NCBI RefSeq assembly: GCF_006345815.1
Contig: NZ_VCIG01000042.1
Coordinates: 1-64,000 of the forward strand
Source: Ochrobactrum sp. CGA5
Lineage (GTDB): Bacteria > Pseudomonadota > Alphaproteobacteria > Rhizobiales > Rhizobiaceae
Length of the DNA: 64,000 nucleotides
Direction of reading: 5' to 3'
In this document: one piece after another, positions 36,033 through 45,444 of the stretch
How positions within the stretch are numbered: position 1 is the first letter of the stretch
How the letters are laid out: the number at the start of each line of letters is the position of its first letter
Notes under the pieces: generated by a model
What the model was told of the DNA's origin: nothing
Databases searched by the model: none
Seen by the model: only the letters and a program-made list of their open reading frames with translations
Position numbers and translations under genes: made by a program

Positions 36033-37387
36033 GCGTTTTGCGCCTGTTTGTCGCCGCGCAAAGCTGCGGCAAGGTCGTTATAGGGATCGTCCGATAGGCC
36101 GGTTTCCGGCGATTGCTGCAAGGCGTCATAGATACGCGGCACAAGATCGACCGCCTGATCCAGAAGGCCGTCATGGCCCTTCTGGTACGCGCCGATGGCA
36201 CGCAGGTCGCGCGTTTCCTCAAAACGGGCAACCATGCCCCGCAACTGGCTGACCAGCTTGCGCTGTTCCGGCGTCCAGTTGTGCTTCGCAAGGCGCGAAA
36301 CCGACCCTGGAATATCCACGGCCGGAAAGCGCCCCTGCGCCGCAATCGCACGGTCAAGCACGATATGCCCGTCGAGCGTACCGCGTATTGTATCGGATAC
36401 CGGGTCATTATGGTCATCACCATCGACCAGCACTGAATAAATCCCGGTGATACTGCCGCCCGCTTGCCCGATACCCGGCCCCGCACGTTCCAGAAGGCGC
36501 GGCAACTGGCTGAAGACGCTTGGCGGATAGCCGCGCGAAACCGGCGGCTCCTCAGCGGCAATCGCCACTTCACGCGCCGCATGGGCAAAGCGCGTAACGG
36601 AATCGACAATCAGCAGGACATTCTGGCCAAGGTCACGGAAGTATTCGGCAATCGCCGTTGCCGTATTCGGTGCGAGTCGGCGCATCATTGGGCTTTCATC
36701 GCCTGTCGCCACTATCGTGATGGTCTTGTCGAGATGACCCGCCATGGTCTCTTCCAGCATCTCGCGCACTTCACGTCCGCGCTCGCCAGTCAGCGCCAGC
36801 ACGACTGTATCGAAATCCGCCGCTCGCGTCATCATCGCAAGCAGCGTCGATTTGCCGACACCGGAGCCTGCAAAGATGCCAATGCGCTGGCCAAAGCAAA
36901 GCGGCGTGAAAATATCGATGACATTGACGCCAGTGCGCAAACCCCTATCGACACGTGCGCGACGCAAGGCAGCAGGAGCGAGGCTCTCGGATGCCATCGA
37001 CCGTGTGCCGGGCTGCAACGCGCCCTTCCCATCAACCGCTTGCCCAAGCGCATTGATGACACGTCCGCGCCAATCCGGCGCGGGGCGGATGTGCAACGGC
37101 CCTTCCTCGAAAACCGCAGCGCCAAGCGAGGGAACAATACGGTCATCGAAGGGTTTTACCAGAACCTGCGTGTCAGCCACGCGGATGATTTCGGCAAGGC
37201 TGTGGGTCCCTTGCGTATGGATTGCGACTGCCTCACCCAAACGCGCCTTACGCGAAAGGCCGCGCACGGCAATCGCCGAGCGCGAAACGTCGCTGACCGT
37301 TCCGCCGATACCGGTCAACGGTTTTGGCACCGCCGATTGCTGACGGGCAAAAGCGGCCAGACGGGAGAGCGGCAGATCAGGCGTCAT
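36029..37387 (-). CDS. fliI: Flagellar export ATPase FliI
   Basis: Hexameric ATPase of the flagellar type III export apparatus, 452 residues. Walker A is AGSGVGKST (173-181); the ATPase signature region includes TGERGREVREMLEETM, the Walker B stretch NVLLIVDSVTRFAHA, and SGSITGIYSVLVDGDDHNDP-like text (GGSITGIYSVLVDGDDHNDP). It sits between flgF (4-base overlap) and the unknown membrane protein gene (4-base overlap). Confidence 0.95.
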   Translation of the reverse strand: MTPDLPLSRLAAFARQQSAVPKPLTGIGGTVSDVSRSAIAVRGLSRKARLGEAVAIHTQGTHSLAEIIRVADTQVLVKPFDDRIVPSLGAAVFEEGPLHIRPAPDWRGRVINALGQAVDGKGALQPGTRSMASESLAPAALRRARVDRGLRTGVNVIDIFTPLCFGQRIGIFAGSGVGKSTLLAMMTRAADFDTVVLALTGERGREVREMLEETMAGHLDKTITIVATGDESPMMRRLAPNTATAIAEYFRDLGQNVLLIVDSVTRFAHAAREVAIAAEEPPVSRGYPPSVFSQLPRLLERAGPGIGQAGGSITGIYSVLVDGDDHNDPVSDTIRGTLDGHIVLDRAIAAQGRFPAVDIPGSVSRLAKHNWTPEQRKLVSQLRGMVARFEETRDLRAIGAYQKGHDGLLDQAVDLVPRIYDALQQSPETGLSDDPYNDLAAALRGDKQAQNA

Positions 37388-38115
37388 CCGTTTCTGGAGC
37401 CCAGGGTCTTGATGGCTTCAGATACCGTGCTTTCCTGCTGCGACAACAGGTTGTTGACCTGCTCAAACGCGCGGCTCACGCTGATAAGACGGGTCATCTC
37501 CGTCATTGCATCGACATTCGATCCCTCGATCATGCCCTGCACGACGCCCACACTGTTGTCATCGACTACGGGCTGTGCAGGCTTGTTCGGGATCACGCCG
37601 GACGTACCGGCATAGGTCAAATCCGCATCGGCGGGGATCGTGTAGAGACCGATGGCGCCAATCTGCGCGCCATTCTGGTAGATCGCGCCATCGATCGAAA
37701 TCTTCGGCGCGCCGCCAGCTGGATTGAGGACGATGGGCGCTCCGCCGACATCGAGAACCGGATGGCCGGTGACGGTGACGAGATCGCCTGTCGGCAGCAT
37801 GTTCATGCGCCCGTCGCGCGTATAGACCTGCCCCTGCGGCGTGGAAATCGACATCCAGACATCGCCCTTGACCGCAACATCCAGCGGATTATCGGTCTTG
37901 ATCATCGGGCCTGCTTCTGTGCGGATGAAGCTCTTGCCTGCCGTGGCGAAACTGACGTCGTCGCTGGCCTTGCTCGAAACAATGGTATCGAACTTGGTGC
38001 CTTCTCCACGGAAACCGACGGTTGAGACATTGGCGACGTTATGAGCAATGGCATCCATCCGCCGTTCCAGCGTGATGAGTGACGAAAGCCCGACATAGAT
38101 CGAATTGCTTTGCAT
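37384..38115 (-). CDS. flgF: Flagellar proximal rod protein FlgF
   Basis: Proximal rod protein, 243 residues. The start MQSNSIYVGLSSLITLERRMDAIAHNVANVSTVGFR matches FlgF of rhizobia (part quoted: MDAIAHNVANVSTVGFR). The C-terminus has EGSNVDAMTEMTRLISVSRAFEQ. It is the second gene of the DUF1217-flgF-fliI-unknown operon and overlaps fliI by 4 bases. Confidence 0.93.
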   Translation of the reverse strand: MQSNSIYVGLSSLITLERRMDAIAHNVANVSTVGFRGEGTKFDTIVSSKASDDVSFATAGKSFIRTEAGPMIKTDNPLDVAVKGDVWMSISTPQGQVYTRDGRMNMLPTGDLVTVTGHPVLDVGGAPIVLNPAGGAPKISIDGAIYQNGAQIGAIGLYTIPADADLTYAGTSGVIPNKPAQPVVDDNSVGVVQGMIEGSNVDAMTEMTRLISVSRAFEQVNNLLSQQESTVSEAIKTLGSRNG

Positions 38116-38118
38116 TAT

Positions 38119-38907
38119 CTAGCGTCCGCCCGGCTTGAAGTTCTGTAAGGTACTCAGAATGTCCATCGAAATGCCGACGGAAGAGGTTCCCCCCAGAAGC
38201 AGGGACGCAATCGACGCCGGACTGCTTGCTGTTGGATTGTTCATCTCATACATGGCCGTGAAACGCGAAATGAGCTTCGACACATAATCGGGGTCCGACA
38301 TCTTGGTGAAGTCAATCTTGTCCTCGATCATCTTCGCCTGTTTGTCGATATCGGCGTTGGATATGCTCGATGGCCAGCCAAAGGTCGTCTGGATCATCGA
38401 CACCAGCGCCTTATCGCCAAGGATTTCGTAGGCATTGGTGATCGCCGGTGCCTTGCGCGCGAAATAAAGCGCCAGCCGCACGCCCTCATTCTGGCTTCCG
38501 GCTTCCGTCTCCAGCGTCTGGCGAATATATTTGTCCACAACACCTTGCTGTGCCGCAGTGCTCTGGGTTGCCTCCGCCCCCTTGCCCGCAAAGTCGAAGA
38601 CAGTTGCAAATTCCTTGTAGCGCTTGTCCGTGAGTTTGTTGGCCATGGCATCATCGCTCGTGACGCCCTCGGTCAATATCTTGCGGACAAATGCCTTGGC
38701 GAAGGCCATGTCTTCCAGACCGAACGCCTTCATCGCGTAATTGTAAAGGCGGCTATCGGCCATGAAATCATCGATGGATTTCACCTTGCCGATATTCTCC
38801 TTGTAGTAGGCGGTTTCCCGCTCCACCAACGGTTCTTTTGAAACACGCTGCAACGACCGCGTCATATCCGCCGCGATCAGGCGATAGCTCGTCATCGTAT
38901 CGACCAT
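38119..38907 (-). CDS. DUF1217 family protein of the flagellar cluster
   Basis: Protein of 262 residues in the DUF1217 family, which in rhizobia is found almost only in flagellar loci next to flgF. Recognisable text is TSYRLIAADMTRSLQRV, ENIGKVKSIDDFMADSRLYNYAMKAFGLEDM and ISRFTAMYEMNN. It is mainly helical and has no signal peptide, so it may be a flagellar export substrate or assembly factor; this is inference. The ATG at 38907 has GGGAG at a good distance; ATG at 38913 is closer to it and less likely. Confidence 0.8.
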   Translation of the reverse strand: MVDTMTSYRLIAADMTRSLQRVSKEPLVERETAYYKENIGKVKSIDDFMADSRLYNYAMKAFGLEDMAFAKAFVRKILTEGVTSDDAMANKLTDKRYKEFATVFDFAGKGAEATQSTAAQQGVVDKYIRQTLETEAGSQNEGVRLALYFARKAPAITNAYEILGDKALVSMIQTTFGWPSSISNADIDKQAKMIEDKIDFTKMSDPDYVSKLISRFTAMYEMNNPTASSPASIASLLLGGTSSVGISMDILSTLQNFKPGGR

Positions 38908-39053
38908 GCGCATGACTCCCTTCCGGTATTTCAATCCTTATGCAGGGCCAAGCTTGTCCGAAGCTGGTTTGATCCGGCCATTACAGGCAAGGTTCGCGCA
39001 AGCCGCGATCCATAAAGTGCGATGAACGAACTTGTACGCAGGAGTCTCTAGCT

Positions 39054-39926
39054 TTGGGCATTATTGTCGGTCTTGTCATCACACTGGGCTGTATGCTGGG
39101 CGGCTTTATCGCCATGGGTGGACATGTCAGCGTACTCATCCAGCCCTGGGAATTCGTCATCATTCTAGGTGCCGCGCTTGGAACCTTCTTCATCGCCAAT
39201 CCTTTCTCGCTCGTGAAAGACACGGGGCGCGCCTGTATGGAGGCATTCAGCAACGCGGTCCCGAAACAGCGTGACTATCTCGACGTTCTTGGCGTGCTCT
39301 ACAGCCTGATGCGTGAGCTGCGCGCAAAGTCGCGCAACGAAGTGGAAGTGCATATCGACAACCCGAAGGAATCGCCGATCTTTCAGGCCTATCCGAGCGT
39401 GTTGAAGAAAGAAGACCTCACCAATTTCATATGCGATTATTGCCGTCTCATCATTGTCGGCAACGTACGCTCTCATGAAATCGAGGCCTTGATGGACGAG
39501 GAAATCCACACCATCGCCCGTGACAAGCTCAAGCCTTACCACGCCATGGTCAGCATTTCCGAAGCCCTTCCGGCGCTCGGCATTGTTGCCGCCGTTCTCG
39601 GCGTGATCAAGGCCATGGGCGCGCTGGACCAATCGCCAGAAGTCCTGGGGCATCTGATCGGCGCAGCCCTTGTCGGCACCTTTGCCGGTATCTTCTTCTC
39701 ATACGGCGTGGTTGGCCCGATCGCAGCCAAGATCAAATCGACCCGAGAAAAGAACAATCGCCTCTACATCGTCGTGAAGCAGACACTTCTCGCCTATATG
39801 AACGGCTCCCTGCCGCAGATCGCCGTGGAGTATGGCCGCAAGACTATCTCCGCCTATGATCGCCCGACCATCGATGTGGTTGAGCAGGAAACCATGGCGA
39901 GCGCGCCGACCCAGCAGGCAGCGTAA
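39054..39926 (+). CDS. motA: Flagellar motor stator protein MotA
   Basis: Stator channel subunit, 290 residues, with four membrane segments (about 3-20, 34-52, 170-190, 200-222). The cytoplasmic loop carries the charged region [14 protein letters not shown] used for FliG contact. The [15 protein letters not shown] motif reads [18 protein letters not shown]. The start is TTG at 39054 with GGAG upstream. It heads the plus-strand run motA-fliM-unknown-fliN-fliG-flhB, divergent from the DUF1217 operon. Confidence 0.95.
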   Translation: MGIIVGLVITLGCMLGGFIAMGGHVSVLIQPWEFVIILGAALGTFFIANPFSLVKDTGRACMEAFSNAVPKQRDYLDVLGVLYSLMRELRAKSRNEVEVHIDNPKESPIFQAYPSVLKKEDLTNFICDYCRLIIVGNVRSHEIEALMDEEIHTIARDKLKPYHAMVSISEALPALGIVAAVLGVIKAMGALDQSPEVLGHLIGAALVGTFAGIFFSYGVVGPIAAKIKSTREKNNRLYIVVKQTLLAYMNGSLPQIAVEYGRKTISAYDRPTIDVVEQETMASAPTQQAA

Positions 39927-39927
39927 C

Positions 39928-40866
39928 ATGACCACCTTGGGGCAAAACCGCAAAAATGATGTTCTGGCCGAGAACCTGCTGCGGGCAGCGGGCCTTTCAG
40001 GCGACGACCTGAAATCGCTTGCCCATGTGTTCAAGGATGCCTCAACGCATTTCTGTGATCGGCTGAAACATGGCTGCGCTGCCGCATTCGACGTTGAGGC
40101 AGGTCAGGTGGAAAGCACCGACGAGGCTGCCTTTGCCGATATTCTCGACCAAGCTGTGATCATCGCGCCGCTGAAGGCCGAGCGCTGGGGCTGCTCGCTT
40201 TATCTCACTGCCGACGCGACATTCGTCTTCTCCGTGATCGAAGCCATGTTCGGCGCACAGGGCAATGTCGGCTCCGTCGATGAGGACCGGCCTTTCGGCA
40301 TGCTGGAACAAAAGATTTCGGCTCTTCTTGCCGGTCATCTCGCCGGTTCTCTCGATCAGGTCTTCGCCGGAAACGGACAGGCGCTTTTTGCCGCCGGTGA
40401 ATGCACCGACACAGCCGAATTCGACCGTGAGAATTTCGAGCTCTCGCGCCTTTTCGCCTGCCGCATCGATGTTACTGCCGCAGGCAAAACCGGACGAGTA
40501 CATTTGCTTCTGCCACGCAGCACGCACAAGCCGATGCAGGACGCCATGGCTGCCTTTTTGCGCCGCCCGATGAACCAGGCCGATCCGAGCTGGGCGAAGA
40601 AGATGCGGCAGGAAGTCAGCCGTGCGCGCATCGAACTCGAAGCTTTCATACAGCAGGGATCAATGACGCTGGAAGCATTGTCGACGCTAGAAATCGGTCA
40701 GGTTCTGAAGCTGCCTGCCGATGCCATGCAGCAGGTGCGCCTGCGCGCTGGCAATCAGCAGCTTTTCAAGTGCACGCTCGGTAAATCGGGCATTCATTTC
40801 ACAGTCAAGGTCGGCGACCCGGTCAATCAGGAAGAGGATTTCATCGATGAGCTTGTTGCTGGCTAA
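39928..40866 (+). CDS. fliM: Flagellar motor switch protein FliM
   Basis: C-ring switch protein, 312 residues, the rhizobial form. The middle CheC-like domain spans about 40-210 and the C-terminal SPOA domain about 230-312 (MTLEALSTLEIGQVLKLPADAMQ). A clear CheY-binding EIDALL motif is not obvious at the N-terminus. It starts 1 base after the motA stop (taacATG), and its last 20 bases overlap the next gene. Confidence 0.9.
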   Translation: MTTLGQNRKNDVLAENLLRAAGLSGDDLKSLAHVFKDASTHFCDRLKHGCAAAFDVEAGQVESTDEAAFADILDQAVIIAPLKAERWGCSLYLTADATFVFSVIEAMFGAQGNVGSVDEDRPFGMLEQKISALLAGHLAGSLDQVFAGNGQALFAAGECTDTAEFDRENFELSRLFACRIDVTAAGKTGRVHLLLPRSTHKPMQDAMAAFLRRPMNQADPSWAKKMRQEVSRARIELEAFIQQGSMTLEALSTLEIGQVLKLPADAMQQVRLRAGNQQLFKCTLGKSGIHFTVKVGDPVNQEEDFIDELVAG

Positions 40867-41320
40867 CGTGCTTTCTACATTGATGGCTCTTGCCTCGCTT
40901 GCCGCGCTGATCGTGGTTGGCCGCAAGGCCAACGAGACGATCAAGCTCGGCAAAGTGCTGGCGCTGCGCGTTGCAGCCGCCTCCAACGGTTTGGAGCGCG
41001 CCGTGAAGGCGATCCAGGACGAACGCACCGACCTCAGCACGGCTTTGGCCGACGAGAACAACAAGCTTGAAGCCCGTCTTGCCGAAACGCAGCGCGTGCG
41101 CCGCGAGATGGACGAGGCCATTGAGGAACTGAACCGGCTACGCCAGGCGCTGGCTCGCGACATGCGCCATGCGCGCAATGTCGCCGATAGCACACCACGA
41201 GTACAAGAGAAAATCGCGACCGCCACCGAACAATCGCTCCCGAAGGAAAAGAGCGCGCTGCCGGTTTTCGTGCGTCGCGCGGTCCGTAAAGCTACCGTCG
41301 ACATTGCGGGGCAGGCATGA
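40847..41320 (+). CDS. Unknown membrane/coiled-coil protein between fliM and fliN
   Basis: Protein of 157 residues, with one N-terminal membrane segment ([21 protein letters not shown]), then a long charged helical region (about 45-110, [15 protein letters not shown] and [18 protein letters not shown]) and a basic C-terminus. The start inside fliM (20-base overlap) and the 4-base overlap with fliN tie it to the C-ring genes. The helix text EEL(N/R) recurs at the start of FliN ([10 protein letters not shown]), which may be a shared interaction helix. I recognise no family. Confidence 0.65.
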   Translation: MSLLLANVLSTLMALASLAALIVVGRKANETIKLGKVLALRVAAASNGLERAVKAIQDERTDLSTALADENNKLEARLAETQRVRREMDEAIEELNRLRQALARDMRHARNVADSTPRVQEKIATATEQSLPKEKSALPVFVRRAVRKATVDIAGQA

Positions 41321-41664
41321 GCGCTGACAACAAGGACAAGAACATGCAGCAGGAACTGGACGAAGCCATTGAGGAACTGCGTGAGGAAAAGTCACGCAGC
41401 ACACAGAAGGGTCCATCCAAGCCCAATCTCGAACTCATCATGGGAATTCCCGTCGATGTTCAGGTGGTTCTTGGCGGCACGACCATGCCGGTTGCCAATC
41501 TAATGAAGCTCGGTCGCGGTGCCGTCATCACCCTCGACAAGCAGATCGGTGATCCGGTCGATATCGTGGTCAATGGCCGTGTCATCGCCCGCGGTGAGGT
41601 CATCGTTCTTGAAGACGATTCCTCGCGTTTCGGTGTCAGTCTCACCGAAATCATCGGCAAGTAA
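41317..41664 (+). CDS. fliN: Flagellar motor switch protein FliN
   Basis: C-ring protein, 115 residues. A charged N-terminal helix (about 1-35) is followed by the SPOA domain: [31 protein letters not shown] and [35 protein letters not shown] (only parts of which are needed to identify it, such as [13 protein letters not shown]). It overlaps the upstream unknown gene by 4 bases and precedes fliG by 11. Confidence 0.95.
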   Translation: MSADNKDKNMQQELDEAIEELREEKSRSTQKGPSKPNLELIMGIPVDVQVVLGGTTMPVANLMKLGRGAVITLDKQIGDPVDIVVNGRVIARGEVIVLEDDSSRFGVSLTEIIGK

Positions 41665-41675
41665 CGGACGACATC

Positions 41676-42731
41676 ATGGCCGACAATGAACAGCAAGCCC
41701 TTGTGGAAGACTTTGAAGCTGGAGCCAGCGGCATCGTCGATACGCTGACCGGCCCGCAAAAGGCGGCGGCTATCCTTGTCGCGATCGGACGGCCTGCCGC
41801 CGCTCGTCTTCTGAAGCATTTCAATGCCGAGGACCTGCGCAAGCTTGCCGGTCATGCCCGCACGCTGGAGCCTATTTCCCCACTCGATTTTGAGCAGCTC
41901 GTCAAGCAATTCGAGGACTCCTTTGCCGAAGGTGCTCCGGTTTCGGAAGCCGCCCAGCGGTTTGAAGGCCTGCTGCGGGAAGCACTGCCGCAAGACGAGG
42001 TCGATGCGGTTCTGGAAGACCGTGTACAGCCGCAGCTCGTTCAGGAATCGGTGTGGGTACAACTCGGACGCCTGCCGGTGGAAAGCCTGCAAGCATATCT
42101 GGCGGACCAGCATCCGCAGATCATCGCCTACATCGTGTCGAAGCTGCCGTCCGACCTTGCGGCCCGCTTGTTCGTCATCCTGCCGCCGCAACTACGCAAC
42201 GCCGTCGTGCAGCGGTCGCTTCATATCGGCAATGTGGCACCGGCGGCTGTGGAACTTCTCGAAGACGTGCTGCGGCGCGATCTTCTAGGCCGCAGTGATT
42301 CCGGGCCAGTCAAAGCTCATCACGGCCAGATCGCCAACATCTTCAACCAGCTCGATAGGAGCGAGATGGAAGAACTGATGGCGAGCCTTGAGGATCTCAA
42401 CCGCGACGATCTCAACCGCATCAAGGCCAAGCTTTTCACCTTTGAAGACATCGAACGTCTGTCGCAACGCGCGCGCCTGTTGCTCTTCGATGAAGTGCAG
42501 ACGGAACAGATCGCCATCGCACTGCGCGGAGCCGATGCAAAACTTCAGGAACTTGTTCTCTCATCGCTCTCGACCCGGGGCCGCCGAATGGTTGAGACTG
42601 AACTTGGCGCCGAGCAGGGCAACGTAACCGCACAAAACATTGCCGATGCGCGCCGCGCGATAGCCCGTATCGCCATTGACCTTTCCGAGCGCGGTATCAT
42701 CACCCTTGACGCAAGCGAAGCTTCGTCCTGA
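41676..42731 (+). CDS. fliG: Flagellar motor switch protein FliG
   Basis: C-ring protein that contacts FliF and the stator, 351 residues. It has the N-terminal FliF-binding region (TLTGPQKAAAILVAIGRP), the middle-domain HPQ motif (ADQHPQIIAYIVSKLPSDLA), and the C-terminal charged helix (EQIAIALRGADAKLQELVLSSLSTRGR). It continues the motA-fliM-fliN operon and is followed by flhB after 13 bases. Confidence 0.95.
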   Translation: MADNEQQALVEDFEAGASGIVDTLTGPQKAAAILVAIGRPAAARLLKHFNAEDLRKLAGHARTLEPISPLDFEQLVKQFEDSFAEGAPVSEAAQRFEGLLREALPQDEVDAVLEDRVQPQLVQESVWVQLGRLPVESLQAYLADQHPQIIAYIVSKLPSDLAARLFVILPPQLRNAVVQRSLHIGNVAPAAVELLEDVLRRDLLGRSDSGPVKAHHGQIANIFNQLDRSEMEELMASLEDLNRDDLNRIKAKLFTFEDIERLSQRARLLLFDEVQTEQIAIALRGADAKLQELVLSSLSTRGRRMVETELGAEQGNVTAQNIADARRAIARIAIDLSERGIITLDASEASS

Positions 42732-42744
42732 TTTCGTGTGACCT

Positions 42745-43815
42745 ATGGCCGATGACGCTGACAAGGAAAGCAAAACAGAAGAAGCGACCGAGCAGAAGAT
42801 CCGCGACGCATTGGAAAAGGGCAATATGCCCTTCTCCCGCGAAACGCCGATCCTCGCTGGCATTGCTTCCCTGCTGATTATCGCGGTCTTTGTCGCAGGC
42901 CCGGCTACAATGAAACTTGCCGTCTTCCTGCGCGAACTGATTGACCGTCCAGAAGACTGGCTCCTCAACAGTGCAGAAGACGCAAGTCGCCTCTTTGGCG
43001 TGCTGGCGCTGGCAGTCGGTGCAGCCCTGGTACCGGTGTTCATCATCATCCCGCTTGCCGGTATTGCAGCTTCCGCGTTCCAGAACGCGCCGCGTTTCGT
43101 TGGCGAGCGCATCCGCCCGCAAGCCTCGCGCATATCCCCACTCAAGGGCTGGCAGCGTATTTTTGGGCGCGCCGGTCAGGTGGAGTTTCTCAAGTCTCTT
43201 GCCAAATTTCTCGCTGCGAGCGTTATTGTCTTTGTCGTTTTCTTCGGCGGCAACAGCCTTTTCACGGATGCAGTCGCCTCCGATCCAAGCGCTTTGCCGG
43301 AATTTCTGCGCGAGAACATGGTGCGCCTGCTTGTCGCCAATGTTCTGGCCATTACGGCAATTGCCGGTTTCGACCTCGCCTGGTCACGCATTCACTGGCG
43401 GCAGGAATTGCGCATGACCCGGCAAGAAGTCAAAGACGAGCTGAAGCAGTCGGAAGGTGACCCTCTGGTCAAATCGCGCCTGCGTTCGCTCGGTCGTGAC
43501 CGCGCACGCCGCCGGATGATCAACACTGTTCCGACAGCAACGCTGATCGTCGCAAATCCGACGCATTTTTCCGTAGCACTGCGTTACAAGCCCGATCAGG
43601 ACGCCGCCCCGATCGTCGTCGCAAAGGGACAGGATCTCATCGCATTGAAGATCAGAGAAATAGCTGCACAGCATTCTATCCCGATATTCGAGGACGTTCC
43701 GTTGGCGCGTGCGCTCTATAAACAGGTGAGTGTCGATCAAATGATTGCACCTGAGTTCTACAAGGCGGTGGCTGAGCTTATACGGGTCATCAACACGCGA
43801 CATGCGATACATTGA
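42745..43815 (+). CDS. flhB: Flagellar export switch protein FlhB
   Basis: Export-gate protein that controls substrate specificity, 356 residues. It has four membrane segments, a charged N-terminus (DKESKTEEATEQKIRDALEKG) and the autocleavage motif NPTH (271-274) in VANPTHFSVALRY. FliK at 20929 is the expected partner for the specificity switch. It is the last flagellar gene on this strand. Confidence 0.95.
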   Translation: MADDADKESKTEEATEQKIRDALEKGNMPFSRETPILAGIASLLIIAVFVAGPATMKLAVFLRELIDRPEDWLLNSAEDASRLFGVLALAVGAALVPVFIIIPLAGIAASAFQNAPRFVGERIRPQASRISPLKGWQRIFGRAGQVEFLKSLAKFLAASVIVFVVFFGGNSLFTDAVASDPSALPEFLRENMVRLLVANVLAITAIAGFDLAWSRIHWRQELRMTRQEVKDELKQSEGDPLVKSRLRSLGRDRARRRMINTVPTATLIVANPTHFSVALRYKPDQDAAPIVVAKGQDLIALKIREIAAQHSIPIFEDVPLARALYKQVSVDQMIAPEFYKAVAELIRVINTRHAIH

Positions 43816-43882
43816 TGGATGTCCATGTTATTTATATATTTCAGAACAGTGACAGCCTGTTCCCCAGATCGGCGGTGAGACT

Positions 43883-44311
43883 ATGAAAAGCCTGCAATTC
43901 TCGAACGAACGAGAGGCGATCATTGCACGGAACCTGCGCGAGGTCGCAACCGATCTCCGGCTGGTCGATCCAGCGGATTACATCGCGTTCATACGCTGCG
44001 AGCTTTTTGCCAATATTGCCGATATCGTCAGTTCCGCGACCGAGCTTTATTTCTTTCCCGGAACACTCGAACTCGGTCATGGCGGCGACTATCTCTGCGA
44101 TTGGCAGTCAGCGCCTGCCATCGTGCTCGATATGGAGTTTCGCAATCAGGGCGTCTACGCCTATTTCCGCCTGACGCTGACCGACAAAACTGCTGGCGTG
44201 GAGCTGAACCATATCGCGTTCGAAGACGCGGACGAAGACCCGGCGAAAAATACAGTGCGACTTGCCAACGCATTCGAGGCCGCACGCCTGCCACTTAGAA
44301 AGCGAGCCTGA
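43883..44311 (+). CDS. Unknown 142-residue protein between flhB and vjbR
   Basis: Soluble, acidic protein of 142 residues with no signal peptide or membrane segment. An N-terminal helix (about 5-30) is followed by an alternating beta-rich part (GDYLCDWQSAPAIVLDMEF and GVYAYFRLTLTDKTAG). I do not recognise the family. It is 67 bases after flhB on the same strand, so it may be co-transcribed with the flagellar genes, and it ends at a bidirectional stem-loop facing vjbR. Confidence 0.65.
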   Translation: MKSLQFSNEREAIIARNLREVATDLRLVDPADYIAFIRCELFANIADIVSSATELYFFPGTLELGHGGDYLCDWQSAPAIVLDMEFRNQGVYAYFRLTLTDKTAGVELNHIAFEDADEDPAKNTVRLANAFEAARLPLRKRA

Positions 44312-44353
44312 AGCATTTCCCGCAAAGTGCAAAGCGGTTTTACGTGAGGCAAA
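44312..44353. repeat. Hairpin-family repeat after the 142-residue protein gene
   Basis: GCATTTCCCGCAAAGTG, then AAAGCGGTTTTACGTGAGGC, resembles the GCATTTCC...AAAGTGNAAAACGGTTTT layout of the dispersed hairpin family, here in a diverged copy. Confidence 0.45.
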
Positions 44354-44370
44354 CACGCTGAAAATATGTA

Positions 44371-44398
44371 AACACCGGATGCCTCAGCATCCGGTGTT
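44371..44398. terminator. Bidirectional terminator between the 142-residue protein gene and vjbR
   Basis: Perfect 12-base arms AACACCGGATGC and GCATCCGGTGTT with a CTCA loop, flanked by T-rich sequence on both strands (CTGTTTTCG to the right; TTTACATATTTTC on the minus strand). It separates two convergent genes. Confidence 0.8.
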
Positions 44399-44420
44399 CT
44401 GTTTTCGTATGGCGCTGTAA

Positions 44421-45203
44421 CTACACCAGATGGTGAACCTCTGGCATTTCGATAATGCCGAGCGACAGAGCCGTTGCCACGGCCGAAGTACGGTTGGAGC
44501 AATTGAGCTTGATCTTCGCGTTCTGTAGATAGGTCACGACGGTCCAGCGAGCGATGCTCAGGATTTCCGCAATCTCGCCATCCGTCTTCCCGCTCGCAGC
44601 CCAGCGCAGGCAATCAACTTCGCGCGGGGTCAGAAGACTTGCAACAGTCGCGACATCCTTGCAGCCGCACAGGGCCGAATGAATGATCCCGGATAGGCTC
44701 AGCAACCGCGGGCGAAGCTTTGTCAGGAACTGTTCGCGATCCTCATCCGGGCTGATCTCAAAGCTGAACAGGGAACAGCCAACCGCACCTTTCTGGCTAC
44801 GGGCCGAGACGCCAATGAAGATATTGCCCAGGCCATGCTTTTCCGCATCCGCCAGTAACTCAGCAACGGCTGGACACTGATCGGCGTCTTCCCGAAGATC
44901 GCGAACGATGCCGCTGGCGTCGTTGTGAAAATAAGGTGCGTCTTCCTGAAAGATCGGATCGATGACAAAATAGTTCTTAGCGGAGTAACGGGCACTCCAG
45001 GTAGTCGGCACAGTCATTACGACGGTCAGATCGGAAGAGTTCGTCTTTGCGCAATCGCCCATGCGTCCGCGATAGGTGTGCATGATATGGCGGCAACCGA
45101 TCTCGTCGCGAATTCGCGTCAAGAGAGCCAGCGTATCGCTTTGAAAGGCCGTTCCAAAGAAGGTCTTCTTGAAGTTCGGAAAATGAATGAGGTCAAGCGT
45201 CAT
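44421..45203 (-). CDS. vjbR: LuxR-family quorum-sensing regulator VjbR
   Basis: LuxR-type transcription factor of 260 residues, matching Brucella VjbR. It has an N-terminal autoinducer-binding domain (about 10-170; conserved text [38 protein letters not shown]) and a C-terminal LuxR helix-turn-helix ([23 protein letters not shown] and [19 protein letters not shown]). In Brucella VjbR controls the virB type IV secretion genes and flagellar genes in response to acyl-homoserine lactones. The ATG at 45203 begins the conserved [13 protein letters not shown]; the frame is open to 45257. Confidence 0.93.
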   Translation of the reverse strand: MTLDLIHFPNFKKTFFGTAFQSDTLALLTRIRDEIGCRHIMHTYRGRMGDCAKTNSSDLTVVMTVPTTWSARYSAKNYFVIDPIFQEDAPYFHNDASGIVRDLREDADQCPAVAELLADAEKHGLGNIFIGVSARSQKGAVGCSLFSFEISPDEDREQFLTKLRPRLLSLSGIIHSALCGCKDVATVASLLTPREVDCLRWAASGKTDGEIAEILSIARWTVVTYLQNAKIKLNCSNRTSAVATALSLGIIEMPEVHHLV

Positions 45204-45444
45204 TTCTACAATATCCTTGGTACTCAAGCTCAAGCGCTGCCAGTTACTGTATTTCAAATATCAGCGAATCGTAGACGAAGAGCTTTTCAATCATTTATAA
45301 GTGACATAAAATATAGGGTCTCTGACAACCCACAAATAATAGAGTGCAGTCCATTACACACAAAAACCGGGCAGAAATTAAGACCTTCACGCGAAGTTTA
45401 TAGGTCGGATGAAGAATAACCGCATCTGCGGCGATTTTGACAAA

